DNA of 55,343 nucleotides from AC-32 sp038237925 (GTDB taxonomy: Bacteria > Actinomycetota > Thermoleophilia > Gaiellales > Gaiellaceae): positions 1 through 55,343 of the forward strand of contig JBBRYF010000014.1 of the NCBI GenBank assembly GCA_038237925.1. Reading direction: 5' to 3'. Of this stretch, positions 1 to 9,293 are shown piece by piece. Position numbers and translations under genes: made by a program. The notes below the pieces were generated by a model that was given only the letters and a program-made list of their open reading frames with translations, was not told the DNA's origin and ran no database searches. Each line of letters begins with the position of its first letter. The first letter of the stretch is position 1.

Positions 1-1204
<1,204 letters not shown>

Positions 1205-1210
1205 GCGAGC

Positions 1211-2791
1211 TCAGCCGGCGGCGCGGCGAGAACGCAACGATAGCAACGCCCTCAGCTCACGAACTCCCAGCAAACGGCAGGAAATTCCGTACATGACGAA
1301 GCCGATGGCGATCGCGGTGAGCAGCGAGCCCGCCTGGCCGCCGGTCGAGCGGCCGAGGGCGTGGTCGAGCACGCGCCAGACGCCGTAGGCGGCTCCTGCC
1401 AGGGCCACGGTCGCGACGGTGATCTTCAGGAAGGCGCGCGCGCTCTCGCCGAACTCGATCCGGCCGAGGCGGCGGCGGAGGAGCTCGAGCAGCGCGGCGG
1501 TGCCCGCGATGTTCACGACTGTCGTCGCGAGGGGGATCCCCCAGGTGCCGAAGCGGTAGAAGGCCGCATCGAGCGCGGCGTTCAGGGCGAGGTTCGCGAG
1601 CGCGACCGCGGTCGGGATCCAGGGCGACTGGAGGCTGAAGAACGCGCGGTTGAGCAGTAGCATCGTGCCGTTGAACGTCAGCCCCGCCGCGAAGGCCGCG
1701 AGCGCCGCGGCGACGACTGGCGTCTGGTGCGGGCCGAACTGGCCGCGCTGGTAGAGCAGGCGCACGATCGGCTCGGCCAGCACCGCGGAGAGCGCGCTCG
1801 CCGGGACGAGCAGGAACGCGATCTGGCGCAAGCCGAGGCCGACCATGTGGCGGAAACCGTCCAGATCCCCGCGCGCGGCGAGCCGCGACAGCGACGGGAA
1901 CAGGACCGTCGCGACGGCCACGGAGAACATCCCCTGCGGGAGCATGTAGACGCGAAAGGCCTTGTCGATCGCGCTCGGCGCGAGGTTCGGGTCGATCAGC
2001 CGCGACGCGAACAGCGAGTCGACGACGAGGTTGAAGTTGATCAGCCCGAGCCCGATCGTCACCGGCACCATCAGCGTGAAGACCTGGCGAACGGCGGGAT
2101 CGCGCCAGTCGAGCACCATCTGCAGACGTCCGTCGCGCCCGCGCAGCCAGGGCAGCGGCAACAGCACCTGGATCACCGTCCCGACCACGATCGAGGCCGC
2201 GTAGACGTAGAGCTTGGCGTCGATCGTGTGGGCGTGCGGGACCCCGATGACGAGCCCGACGATGATCGCGATGTTCCAGAAGACCGGCGTCAGCGCGGGC
2301 ACGGTGAAGTGCTCGTAGCTGTTCAGAATCCCGACGATCACGCCCGAGATCCCGAGCAGCGCCACGATCGGGAAGAGGACGCGCGAGAGCCCGATGGCGA
2401 GCGCGCGGTTGCCGCCTGGGTTGCCGAACGGCGCGATCACGAGCGGCGCGAGCACGATGAACAGCGCCGTCAGCGCGCCGAGGCCGAGCAGCATCAGCCA
2501 GAAGAGCGTCGAGGCGACGCGCCAGGCGCGCTTGCGCTCGCCTTTCTCGAGCAGCTCGCTGAAGACGGGGACGAACGCCGACGAGAGCGCAGCGTCCGCG
2601 ACGAGCGACCGAACCAGGTTTGGCACCTGGAAGGCGATCGTGAAGGCGTTGATCGGCCCCCGGACGCCGAAGTAGTACGACGCCACCACCTCGCGGACGA
2701 GGCCGAGGATGCGCGACAGGCCGGTGGCGAGCGCGAAGATCGCCGTCGACCACGCCAGCCGCCGGCCGCGGGCCGCGGGTTGCTCGTCCAC
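1211..2791 (-). CDS. murJ: Lipid II flippase MurJ (MviN family)
   Basis: Membrane flippase moving lipid II across the cytoplasmic membrane for peptidoglycan synthesis. 526 residues, the usual MurJ length, nearly all hydrophobic helices (about 14). The MviN signature is clear at the N-terminus: TGLSRILGLVREVVASYYFG, then NAFTIAFQVPNLVRSLVADAALSSAFVP-type residues. GTG start at 2791 preceded by TATACT six bases upstream, so the transcript is probably leaderless. The 3' end lies 6 bases from lepA. In many Actinobacteria MurJ carries a cytoplasmic kinase-like tail; here the protein ends soon after the last helix (ELRALLSLRSRRAAG), so that tail is absent. Confidence 0.97.
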   Translation of the reverse strand: MDEQPAARGRRLAWSTAIFALATGLSRILGLVREVVASYYFGVRGPINAFTIAFQVPNLVRSLVADAALSSAFVPVFSELLEKGERKRAWRVASTLFWLMLLGLGALTALFIVLAPLVIAPFGNPGGNRALAIGLSRVLFPIVALLGISGVIVGILNSYEHFTVPALTPVFWNIAIIVGLVIGVPHAHTIDAKLYVYAASIVVGTVIQVLLPLPWLRGRDGRLQMVLDWRDPAVRQVFTLMVPVTIGLGLINFNLVVDSLFASRLIDPNLAPSAIDKAFRVYMLPQGMFSVAVATVLFPSLSRLAARGDLDGFRHMVGLGLRQIAFLLVPASALSAVLAEPIVRLLYQRGQFGPHQTPVVAAALAAFAAGLTFNGTMLLLNRAFFSLQSPWIPTAVALANLALNAALDAAFYRFGTWGIPLATTVVNIAGTAALLELLRRRLGRIEFGESARAFLKITVATVALAGAAYGVWRVLDHALGRSTGGQAGSLLTAIAIGFVMYGISCRLLGVRELRALLSLRSRRAAG

Positions 2792-2797
2792 GGCGCG

Positions 2798-2803
2798 AGT
2801 ATA
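2798..2803 (-). promoter_or_regulatory. -10 box of murJ (TATACT), leaderless
   Basis: TATACT read on the minus strand, six bases (CGCGCC) before the murJ GTG. The spacing puts the transcription start at or next to the start codon. Confidence 0.65.
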
Positions 2804-2842
2804 GGAACGGCCTCCGCCGGACCCGCTTCCGCGGGCGGCTGC

Positions 2843-2874
2843 TACGATCGCGTCGCCCGCGCAGCGGGCATTTT
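2843..2874 (+). promoter_or_regulatory. rpsT promoter -10 and leader hairpin
   Basis: TACGAT at 2843-2848 is a good -10 box. It is followed by the perfect hairpin GCCCGC-GCA-GCGGGC (2855-2869) and A-TTTT (2870-2874), ending six bases before the rpsT ATG at 2881. The leader has no purine-rich ribosome-binding site. A stem plus U-run directly upstream of a ribosomal protein gene could be an attenuator or an S20 autoregulatory site; this is inference. Confidence 0.5.
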
Positions 2875-2880
2875 CACGCT

Positions 2881-3156
2881 ATGCCGAACATCAAGCAACA
2901 GAAGAAGCGGGTCCGGACCGCCGCCGCCGAGCGGCTCGAGAACCTGCGCTACGCGTCGACGGTGAAGACCCTCACGCGGCGGCTGAACGCGGCCGTGAGC
3001 GACGGCGACAAGGTTCGGATCGCGGAGGAGCACAAGGCGCTCGTCCGCTGGATCGACAAGGCTGCCGCCCGTGGGGCGCTACACCGGAACGCCGCCGCTC
3101 GGAAGAAGTCGCAGGCCGCGAAGCTCGTGTCCGGCGGCCCGGCGGCCTCGAGCTAG
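2881..3156 (+). CDS. rpsT: 30S ribosomal protein S20
   Basis: Small-subunit protein binding 16S rRNA early in assembly. 91 residues, typical of S20, very basic; begins MPNIKQQKKRVRT and contains the family pattern NLRYASTVKTLTRRL followed by a helical KALVRWIDKAAARGALHRNAAARKKS. It stands alone on the plus strand, divergent from murJ and convergent with holA: its TAG stop (3154-3156) shares bases with the holA stop, leaving no space for an intergenic terminator. Confidence 0.97.
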   Translation: MPNIKQQKKRVRTAAAERLENLRYASTVKTLTRRLNAAVSDGDKVRIAEEHKALVRWIDKAAARGALHRNAAARKKSQAAKLVSGGPAASS

Positions 3157-4151
3157 ACGTTCGCCGCTGCAGGCGTGCCGCGGGTAATGTCCACCAGCGT
3201 GCGCGCGAACTCGAGCTCGCCCGGGAGCCTGCTGCCGCCCTTGAGGGCCCAGTCGAGCGCCGCGAGGCTGACGACCGCGTCGCCGAGCTCCTCGGGGCTG
3301 AAGTTGCGAGCCTGCTCGTACAGCTTCTGGACGTAGAAACGGTTTCGCTTCAGCCGCTCGGCACCGGCGGCCGGTGGGACGCCCTCAGCGTCGAGCGCCT
3401 GGCACTCGCGTACGCGGCCGACGTGGTTGGTGAGGAGGCCCGCGGTGCGCAGGAGCACGTCGCGGGACGCATCTCCCGAGCGTTCGACGAGTCGTTCGCT
3501 CGCGGCCAGCACGCCAGCGACGTCGCGACGGCCCCAGGCGTCGGTGAGGTCGAACGGCGGCGCTTCGGCCCGCGCTGGGACGAGCTCCGCGACCTCTCTT
3601 TCGCCGATCCGCTCCCCCGCCGCCCAGGTCGTCAGCTTGTCGACCTCGGTCAGGAGCTCGTCCGCGTTGTCCCCGGCGAGCTCGACGAGGGCAACGGCGG
3701 CGTCGCGGTCGATCACCACGCCGCGCTCCTTGAACTGCTGCTCGACCCACTTCGGCAGGTCGGCCTTGGTGCTGCGACCGCGCGTCGGCAGGTCGTACGC
3801 GAGCACCTCGCCGGCCTTCGCGACGGTCTTGGCCAGCGCAGAGTCGCGCTTGACTTCGTGACCGAGCAGCACGAGCACCGTCGTCGGCGACGGTCGCTTC
3901 AGGTACTCCTCGACCGCCTTCAGGTCCGCCGCCTTCCAGCGCTCGACGCTGTCGACGACCACGAGACGGCGCTCGACCGTGAAGAGGCCCATCGCGTTGC
4001 ACGCGGCCGCGACGTCGTCGCCGCTCGCCTCGTGCGCGGTCAGGTGCTCGGTTGCGTCCTCGCCGACCCGGTCGCGGAGCCGGCGCAGCGCGCGCGTCAC
4101 CTTCGGCCGGTCGGTTCCGACGAGGAGGTACGCGGAGAGAAGCTCAGCCAC
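3153..4151 (-). CDS. holA: DNA polymerase III delta subunit
   Basis: Clamp-loader subunit that opens the beta clamp. 332 residues from the GTG at 4151 (VAELLSAYLLVGTDRPKVTR...), with the HolA pattern: an N-terminal AAA-like fold without Walker A, the VDSVERWKAADLKAVEEYL and TVLVLLGHEVKRDSALAKTV-type segment, the LVELAGDNADELLTEVDKL segment, and a C-terminal helical collar. An in-frame TTG at 4160 is an alternative start; a longer open frame upstream is only the shadow of comEC. The 5' end overlaps the end of comEC by 55 bases, so this is the last gene of comEA-comEC-holA, an order common in bacteria. The 3' end overlaps rpsT by 4 bases tail to tail. Confidence 0.93.
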   Translation of the reverse strand: MAELLSAYLLVGTDRPKVTRALRRLRDRVGEDATEHLTAHEASGDDVAAACNAMGLFTVERRLVVVDSVERWKAADLKAVEEYLKRPSPTTVLVLLGHEVKRDSALAKTVAKAGEVLAYDLPTRGRSTKADLPKWVEQQFKERGVVIDRDAAVALVELAGDNADELLTEVDKLTTWAAGERIGEREVAELVPARAEAPPFDLTDAWGRRDVAGVLAASERLVERSGDASRDVLLRTAGLLTNHVGRVRECQALDAEGVPPAAGAERLKRNRFYVQKLYEQARNFSPEELGDAVVSLAALDWALKGGSRLPGELEFARTLVDITRGTPAAANV

Positions 4152-5579
4152 CGGCGCCAAGCATAGGCGGCGATCGCACCCCCGACGAGGAGCAGTTCGA
4201 CGAGCGAGCGGCCGGAACGGACCTGGGCTCCCGGGGTGCCGCCGATCACCCGCGCGCAGGCGGCGAGGTAGGCAGCACACCAGCCATTGAGCCAGGCGAG
4301 AGCGGCGGCTGCCGGAGGCGAAATGAGCCCCGCGAGGGCGGCGGCGAACGCGAGGGCCAGGAGCGGCGCGACCGCCGGCGCGGCGAGTGCGTTCGCGGGG
4401 ACCGTCAGCAGCGGCACGGCGTGGAACTGGAGCCAGAGGATGGGCGCCGTCGCAACCCCGCAGGCCGTCGAGACCGCGAGTACCCCGGCGAGCCTGGCCG
4501 AGACGGGGTAGCCCTCGAGCAGCCGCAGCAGGCGCGGCACGAGCAGGAAGATCGCGGCAACGGCAGCGAACGAGAGCTGAAAGCCCGGATCCAGGAGCGT
4601 GTACGGGTTCCACGCGAGGAGGACGAGCGCGCCGAGCAGGAAGAAGTGCCAGCGGTCGACAGCCCGCGCGGCAAGCCAGGCGAGCGAGACGAGGGCACCC
4701 GAGACACCGGCGCGGATCACCGACGGCTGAGCACCGACTGCGAGCACGTACCCCGCGATGGCGCCGAGTGCGCCGATCTCGCCGAGCCAGCGCGGAATGC
4801 CGAGCAGCCACGCGAGCGCGAGCGCACCGGCGGCGACGAGCACCACGTTCTGCCCCGACACGGCGAGCAGGTGGTAGAGGCCCGAGGCACGGAAACGTTG
4901 CCGCAGGCCCTCCGAGAGCGACCGCTCGTCGTCGAGGACGACGCCCTCGACGATCCCGCGCCGGTCCCCGCGCAGGCCAGGGGCGATCGAGCCCGCGAGC
5001 AGCGCGCGCAGCCGGTCAGCCACGCCGCCGAGCCCGCCTCGCCGACCGATCATCCGCCAGCGATCGGCGCGGATTACGACATGAACGCCGTGGTGCCTGA
5101 GCCAGGTTGTCTCGTCGAAGCCGTTCTTCGGCGGGCGCGGCAGGCGCACCGTCGCGACGGCTTCGATCAGGGCCCCCTGAGGCGGAGAGCGGCCGAGCGG
5201 CAGTTCGAGCAGCACCGCCTCGCGGAAAGCGCAGCCGACCGAAGCGCCGCACCTGTGCCGGGACGCGGAGCTCGAACCGCGACCGGCGAGCGGGCGCGGT
5301 CACGGCGAGCACTGTCCGCTCGGACGTGTCGACGCGCGCGAGTAACTCGCTGCGATCCAGAGCGTCGAGGCGCGCGCTGCCCCACCACCAGCCCACGAGC
5401 ACGACCGCGGCCAGCAGAGGCAGTACGCGTGAGCCGTCAGTGGACGCCGCAGCAACGGCGCCCAGCATTGCGGCTGCGCAAAGGGCGAAGAGTGTCGAGC
5501 CGCGCGCGAGGTTCGCCCCGGCCAGCCCGAGGCAGAGGGCAGCGACGTACCGGTGCGGCTGGGCCGGCGCGCCGCTCAC
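4097..5579 (-). pseudogene. comEC: ComEC-type DNA uptake channel, interrupted by a one-base frameshift
   Basis: Inner-membrane channel for single-stranded DNA during transformation. GTG at 5579 overlaps the comEA stop (GTGA). The first frame gives a membrane-rich N-terminus and DUF4131-like OB segment up to RRFGRLRF; the second frame resumes with REAVLLELPLG and contains the Competence domain with YHLLAVSGQNV and AVGAQPSVIRAGVSG. The join needs one base removed at the AAA of 5226-5228 (TTT on the coding strand). Total length 1483 bases is one more than 494 codons, which fits a single inserted base. The C-terminal metallo-beta-lactamase domain of long ComEC proteins is absent: the frame ends inside holA. 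Could be a sequencing error or a real inactivation. Confidence 0.85.
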
Positions 5580-6169
5580 GGGACGACCAGGTCTCGAAGC
5601 TGCTCCAGCCGCTTCGGTCCGATCCCGGGAACGGCGTCGAGCTCGTCGACGGACGAGAACGCGCCGTGCTTCTGTCGATAGTCGAGGATCTTCTGCGCCG
5701 TGGCAGGCCCGACTCCGGGGAGCGTGTCGAGCTGTTCGAGCGTCGCCGTGCTCAGCTGCACCGGCGTGGCCGGCGCTCCCGGCGAGGCCGGGCCGCCGCC
5801 GGCCGGCTGTCCGGGAGCGCCGCGCCGCGGCACGACCACCTGCTCCCCGTCAGCAAGCGGCGCCGCGAGGTTCACCTGCGCCAGCTCGGCCTTGCCGGTG
5901 GCCCCGCCCGCGCGGGTGAGGGCATCCGCGATCCGCGAGCCCTGCGAGAGCCGGTACAAGCCCGGCCGCCGCACGGCTCCGACCACGTCCACCACCCGCG
6001 AGGACGGGAGGCCGGTCACGCCCGCCTGCGCGACCGGCGGCGGGGGGAGAGGCGCCGCCGGCGTCGTAGTGCCTGCGCCCAGGACGAAGCGCCCGAGGAA
6101 CAGGATCAGGACGAGCGAGCCCGCGGCGGCCAGGAGCAGCCGCCGCCGCTGGATGAGGAACTCCGGCAT
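5576..6169 (-). CDS. comEA: ComEA-type DNA-binding competence protein
   Basis: Membrane-anchored DNA receptor that hands DNA to ComEC. 197 residues: an N-terminal signal anchor (about residues 10-32, RLLLAAAGSLVLILFLGRFVLG), a proline-rich linker, an SLBB domain (VVDVVGAVRRPGLYRLSQGSRI) and a C-terminal pair of helix-hairpin-helix motifs (LDTLPGVGPATAQKILDYR and LDAVPGIGPKRLEQLRDLV) that bind DNA backbone. Domain order and length match ComEA. It overlaps comEC by 4 bases and probably heads the comEA-comEC-holA operon. Confidence 0.95.
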   Translation of the reverse strand: MPEFLIQRRRLLLAAAGSLVLILFLGRFVLGAGTTTPAAPLPPPPVAQAGVTGLPSSRVVDVVGAVRRPGLYRLSQGSRIADALTRAGGATGKAELAQVNLAAPLADGEQVVVPRRGAPGQPAGGGPASPGAPATPVQLSTATLEQLDTLPGVGPATAQKILDYRQKHGAFSSVDELDAVPGIGPKRLEQLRDLVVP

Positions 6170-6203
6170 GGCCCGAGCGTGCCCGGAAAAGCGTCACGCG
6201 TGT

Positions 6204-6219
6204 GTGACCGCTTTGTCAC
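6204..6219. promoter_or_regulatory. Inverted repeat GTGAC-N6-GTCAC upstream of comEA
   Basis: A perfect 5+5 inverted repeat lies 35 bases upstream of the comEA start, and a further GTCAC lies nearby (6193-6197). A dimeric regulator site is possible but no regulator can be named. The remainder of 6170-6369, between comEA and the leuS stop, shows no gene. Confidence 0.25.
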
Positions 6220-6369
6220 CGAAGTGGAACGAATTCGGCACACAATCGACACGGTCTTGGCACACTCTCGTGCGAGCGGCGCAGGTACCGTCCCAAACCC
6301 CCTCCCACCCAGGGGCGCGCGTGAACAAAATACCCGTCGGCGCCGGCGGCCGAGATCTTCCTGGAGCGC

Positions 6370-8751
6370 CTAGACCACGAGGTTGACGAGCTTCCCGGGC
6401 ACGACGATCGCCTGGCGGATCTCCTTGCCGTCCAGCTGCGCCTGCACGCGCTCCGAGGCCTTCGCCCGCGCCACCAGCGCGTCCTCGGACTCGTCCGCCG
6501 AGGCTTCGACTCGGTCGCGCACGCGGCCGTTCACCTGGATCACCAACTCGAAGGTCTCCCGCCGCAGGTGCGACTCGTCCGCGACCGGCCACGGCTCTTC
6601 CCAAAGCCGGGAGTGCCCGAGCGCCTCCCACAGCTCCTCCGCGACGTGCGGCGCGTAGGGCTGGATCAGCGAGACGGCCGTCTCGGCCGCGAAGCGCGCA
6701 CCAGGCGCCGACGGGTCTCGCCCCAGCTCGTTGATCAGCTCCATCACCGCGGCGATCGGCGTGTTGAAGACGAAGCGGCGGCCGATGTCGTCGCCGACCT
6801 TCGCGATCGTCTCGTGCGCCTTGCGCACGAGCGACGCACCGTCCGCAGCCGCCACGTCACCCGCGGCCGCCTCGTGCACGATCCGCCACAACCGCCGCAG
6901 GAAGCGCGCGATCCCCTCGACGCCCTCCTCGGTCCAATCCATGTCCTGGTCGGCGGGCCCGGCGAAGAGGATGTACAGGCGCACCGCGTCCGCGCCGTAC
7001 ATCTCCGCCAGCTCGTCCGGCGCCGTCACGTTCCCGCGTGACTTGGACATCTTCGTGCCGCCCTGCCGTACCCAGCCCTGGTGGAACAGCCGCTGGAACG
7101 GCTCCCTGAACCCGACCAGCTCCAGCTCGTTCATCACCTTGACGAAGAAGCGCGAGTACATCAGGTGCCCCGTCGCATGGTCGATGCCGCCGATGTACTG
7201 GTCGATCGGAGCCCAGAAGTCCGCCAGCCGGCGCGCGAACGGCTCCTGGTCGTTTTCCGGGTCGCAGTAGCGGAGGAAGTACCAGGCCGAGTCGACGAAG
7301 GTGTCCATCGTCTCGGCCTCCCTCGTGCCCTCAGCCCCGCAGCGCGGACAGGGGACCCGCAGCCACTCCTCGTTCGAGGCCAGCGGCGGCTTGCCCTTCG
7401 GGCGATAGTCCTCGACCTCCGGCAGGATCACCGGCAGCTCGTCGTCCGGCACGGGCACGATCCCGCACTCGCCGCAGTAGACGACCGGGATCGGGCAGCC
7501 CCAGTAGCGCTGGCGCGAGAAACCCCAGTCGCGCAGGCGGAAGCTGACCGCCGGGCGACCGCGGCCCCGGTCGCCGAGCCACTCGACGATCGCCGGCCTG
7601 CCCTCGTCGACCGGCATCCCGCTGAACTGCGCCGAGTCGACGAGCACGCCCTGCTCCTCGTCGATCACCTGCGTGACCGGCAACTCGAACCGCTCGGCGA
7701 ATGCCCCGTCGCGCTCGTCTTGGCCGGGCACCGCCATCAGCGCGCCTGTTCCGTACTCCATCAGCACGTAGTCGGCGACCCAGACCGGAATGCGAGCATC
7801 GGTCGCGGGGTTCGTGGCGAAGAAGCCGGTGAAGACCCCGGACTTCTCGTCGGTCGCGCGCTCCTCGACGCGCTTCGCCATCGAGGTGCGCACGTACTCG
7901 CGGATCTGGTCACCGTTCGGCGAGCGCTCGACCATCGTGTCGACGAGCGGGTGCTCGGGCGCGAGCGCGAAGAACGTGGCGCCGAAGACGGTGTCCGGCC
8001 GCGTCGTGAACACGGGCACGTCGACGTCCAGCTCGTCGATGCGGAAGAGCAGCTCAGCGCCCTCGGAGCGGCCGATCCAGTTGCGCTGGATCGTCTTCGT
8101 CCGCTCGGGCCAGTCGATCAGGTCGTGGTCGTCCAGCAGCGCGTCCGCGTAGGCCGTGATGCGGAAGAACCACTGCTCCATCTTCCGCGCCTCGACGACG
8201 GCTCCGCAGCGCTCGCACTTCCCGTCCACGACCTGCTCGTTCGCGAGCACCGTCTGGTCGTTCGGGCACCAGTTGACCGGCGCCTCCTTGCGGTAGGCGA
8301 GCCCCTGCTCGAGAAAGCGCAGGAAGAGCCACTGCGTCCAGCGGTAGAAGGCGGGGTCGTGAGCGGCAATCACGCGGTCCCAGTCGATCGCCCAGCCCAA
8401 GCGGCGCATCTGGCGTTCGATGTTCGCGATGTTCGACTCGACGATCTCGCGCGGGTGGCCGCCCTCCTTGATCGCCGCGTTCTCCGCCGGCAGGCCGAAG
8501 GAGTCGTAGCCCATCGGCCGCAGGACGCGCAGGCCATTCCGGCGCTGGAAGTGCGTTACGACGTCGCCAAGCGTGTAGTTCAGGACGTGCCCCATGTGCA
8601 GATGCCCGGAGGGATACGGCAGCATCTCGAGCATGTAGTACTCGCCGTTCGGGCTCGCGCCGGGCGGCGGGTTGTCGACGTAGAAGGCCCGCGCGTCCTC
8701 CCAGACTCGCTGCCATTTCGTCTCGATTGCCTGCGGGTCGTACGTGTCCAA
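6370..8751 (-). CDS. leuS: Leucyl-tRNA synthetase
   Basis: Class I synthetase that charges tRNA-Leu. 793 residues, near the bacterial norm. Visible: the HIGH-type motif HLHMGH near residue 52, the CP1 editing domain with the threonine-rich TRPDTVFGATF segment, two zinc-ribbon CxxC pairs (CGECG, CPRCG), the signature GTKMSKSRGN, and the C-terminal VQVNGRVRD-type domain (here VIQVNGRVRDRVEA). The start is TTG at 8751 (MDTYDPQAIE) with GGAGG about six bases upstream. A 120-base leader with a tiny ORF and an intrinsic terminator precedes it, suggesting control by leucine supply. Confidence 0.97.
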   Translation of the reverse strand: MDTYDPQAIETKWQRVWEDARAFYVDNPPPGASPNGEYYMLEMLPYPSGHLHMGHVLNYTLGDVVTHFQRRNGLRVLRPMGYDSFGLPAENAAIKEGGHPREIVESNIANIERQMRRLGWAIDWDRVIAAHDPAFYRWTQWLFLRFLEQGLAYRKEAPVNWCPNDQTVLANEQVVDGKCERCGAVVEARKMEQWFFRITAYADALLDDHDLIDWPERTKTIQRNWIGRSEGAELLFRIDELDVDVPVFTTRPDTVFGATFFALAPEHPLVDTMVERSPNGDQIREYVRTSMAKRVEERATDEKSGVFTGFFATNPATDARIPVWVADYVLMEYGTGALMAVPGQDERDGAFAERFELPVTQVIDEEQGVLVDSAQFSGMPVDEGRPAIVEWLGDRGRGRPAVSFRLRDWGFSRQRYWGCPIPVVYCGECGIVPVPDDELPVILPEVEDYRPKGKPPLASNEEWLRVPCPRCGAEGTREAETMDTFVDSAWYFLRYCDPENDQEPFARRLADFWAPIDQYIGGIDHATGHLMYSRFFVKVMNELELVGFREPFQRLFHQGWVRQGGTKMSKSRGNVTAPDELAEMYGADAVRLYILFAGPADQDMDWTEEGVEGIARFLRRLWRIVHEAAAGDVAAADGASLVRKAHETIAKVGDDIGRRFVFNTPIAAVMELINELGRDPSAPGARFAAETAVSLIQPYAPHVAEELWEALGHSRLWEEPWPVADESHLRRETFELVIQVNGRVRDRVEASADESEDALVARAKASERVQAQLDGKEIRQAIVVPGKLVNLVV

Positions 8752-8768
8752 GATCGCCTCCAGAAACG

Positions 8769-8792
8769 AAAAAGCCTCTCGAACGAGAGGCT
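8769..8792 (-). terminator. Intrinsic terminator in the leuS leader (attenuator)
   Basis: Read on the minus strand: AGCCTCTC-GTTC-GAGAGGCT followed by TTTT(T). A perfect 8-bp stem with a U-run ends 17 bases before the leuS TTG, so it sits inside the leuS transcript and would prevent leuS transcription if formed. Confidence 0.75.
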
Positions 8793-8794
8793 GC

Positions 8795-8827
8795 GGGAAC
8801 CGACGCGGCCGGGGCCGCGGTGTTCCC
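8795..8827 (-). promoter_or_regulatory. Long hairpin in the leuS leader
   Basis: GGGAAC ... GTTCCC closes an inner CGCGGCC/GGCCGCG stem. It lies between the tiny ORF and the terminator, where a pause or antiterminator structure is expected. It superficially recalls a T-box core (AGGG...ACCGCG) but lacks the UGGN bulge and any stem I. Confidence 0.55.
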
Positions 8828-8831
8828 TGCT

Positions 8832-8852
8832 CTACTCGAGAAGCTGCTTCAT
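8832..8852 (-). CDS. Candidate leuS leader peptide MKQLLE
   Basis: ATG AAG CAG CTT CTC GAG TAG: six codons, two adjacent leucine codons, between the leuS -10 box and the long hairpin. The ATG lies eight bases after TAAAGT, so the peptide could be translated from a leaderless transcript. The Leu-codon segment AGCTTCTCG nearly duplicates the terminator 5' arm AGCCTCTCG and could pair with its 3' arm, so ribosome position could alter terminator folding. The direction of the effect is not obvious from the pairing. Confidence 0.4.
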   Translation of the reverse strand: MKQLLE

Positions 8853-8860
8853 CCGCTTGG

Positions 8861-8866
8861 ACTTTA
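8861..8866 (-). promoter_or_regulatory. Extended -10 of the leuS leader (TGC-TAAAGT)
   Basis: TAAAGT with an upstream TG in extended -10 position, and a TTGATT 15 bases upstream as a weak -35. It faces the cupin gene promoter region. Confidence 0.5.
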
Positions 8867-8896
8867 GCATCGTTGCGTCGAAATCAAGGAGGAGCG

Positions 8897-9292
8897 ATGG
8901 CCGCGTACACCAAGGTCAACCTGAAGAACGACGTCGAGGACCAGGCCCCGAACTTCGGGCTGGAAGGCAAGATCGAGGCGCGGATGGCACGCGTGCCGCT
9001 GGAGCTGGAGCACTCGGGCGTCAGCTACCATCGCCTGTCGCCGAACTACCGCCTGCCCTTTGCGCACAGCCACAAGACGCAGGAGGAGGTCTACGTCCTC
9101 CTTAGCGGCAGCGTCCGGGCGAAGCTCCAAGACGAGGTCGTCGAGCTGCGCCCGTTCGACGCGCTGCGGGTGTCGAAGGAGACGGTGCGCTGCTTCGAGG
9201 CCGGCCCCGAGGGCGCGGAGATGCTGGCGATCGGCGCACCGCACACAGGCGCCGGCGACGCAGAGATGGTGAACGACTGGTGGGCCGATTGA
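8897..9292 (+). CDS. Small cupin-domain protein
   Basis: 131 residues, a single cupin beta-barrel. The first cupin motif is recognisable as PFAHSHKTQEEVYVLLSGSV (two His, Glu), the second is weaker (FDALRVSKETVRCFEAG). Such small cupins bind a metal and often modify or sense small molecules; substrate unknown. The ATG at 8897 is fixed by a perfect AAGGAGG at 8886-8892; a longer frame upstream is leuS leader. It is divergent from leuS and followed one base later by the MBL-like gene, with which it is probably co-transcribed. Confidence 0.85.
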   Translation: MAAYTKVNLKNDVEDQAPNFGLEGKIEARMARVPLELEHSGVSYHRLSPNYRLPFAHSHKTQEEVYVLLSGSVRAKLQDEVVELRPFDALRVSKETVRCFEAGPEGAEMLAIGAPHTGAGDAEMVNDWWAD

Positions 9293-9293
9293 G

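Noticed and set aside
1727..2965. Long plus-strand frame opposite murJ and across rpsT
   Set aside because: Low-complexity Arg/Glu/Asp protein; murJ on the other strand and rpsT explain the DNA.
8752..8896. T-box riboswitch for leuS
   Set aside because: AGGG...ACCGCG is suggestive, but there is no UGGN bulge, no stem I and the leader is only about 120 bases.
7081..9105. 674-residue plus-strand frame opposite leuS
   Set aside because: Shadow of leuS; no domain, and it would run through the leuS leader and into the cupin gene.
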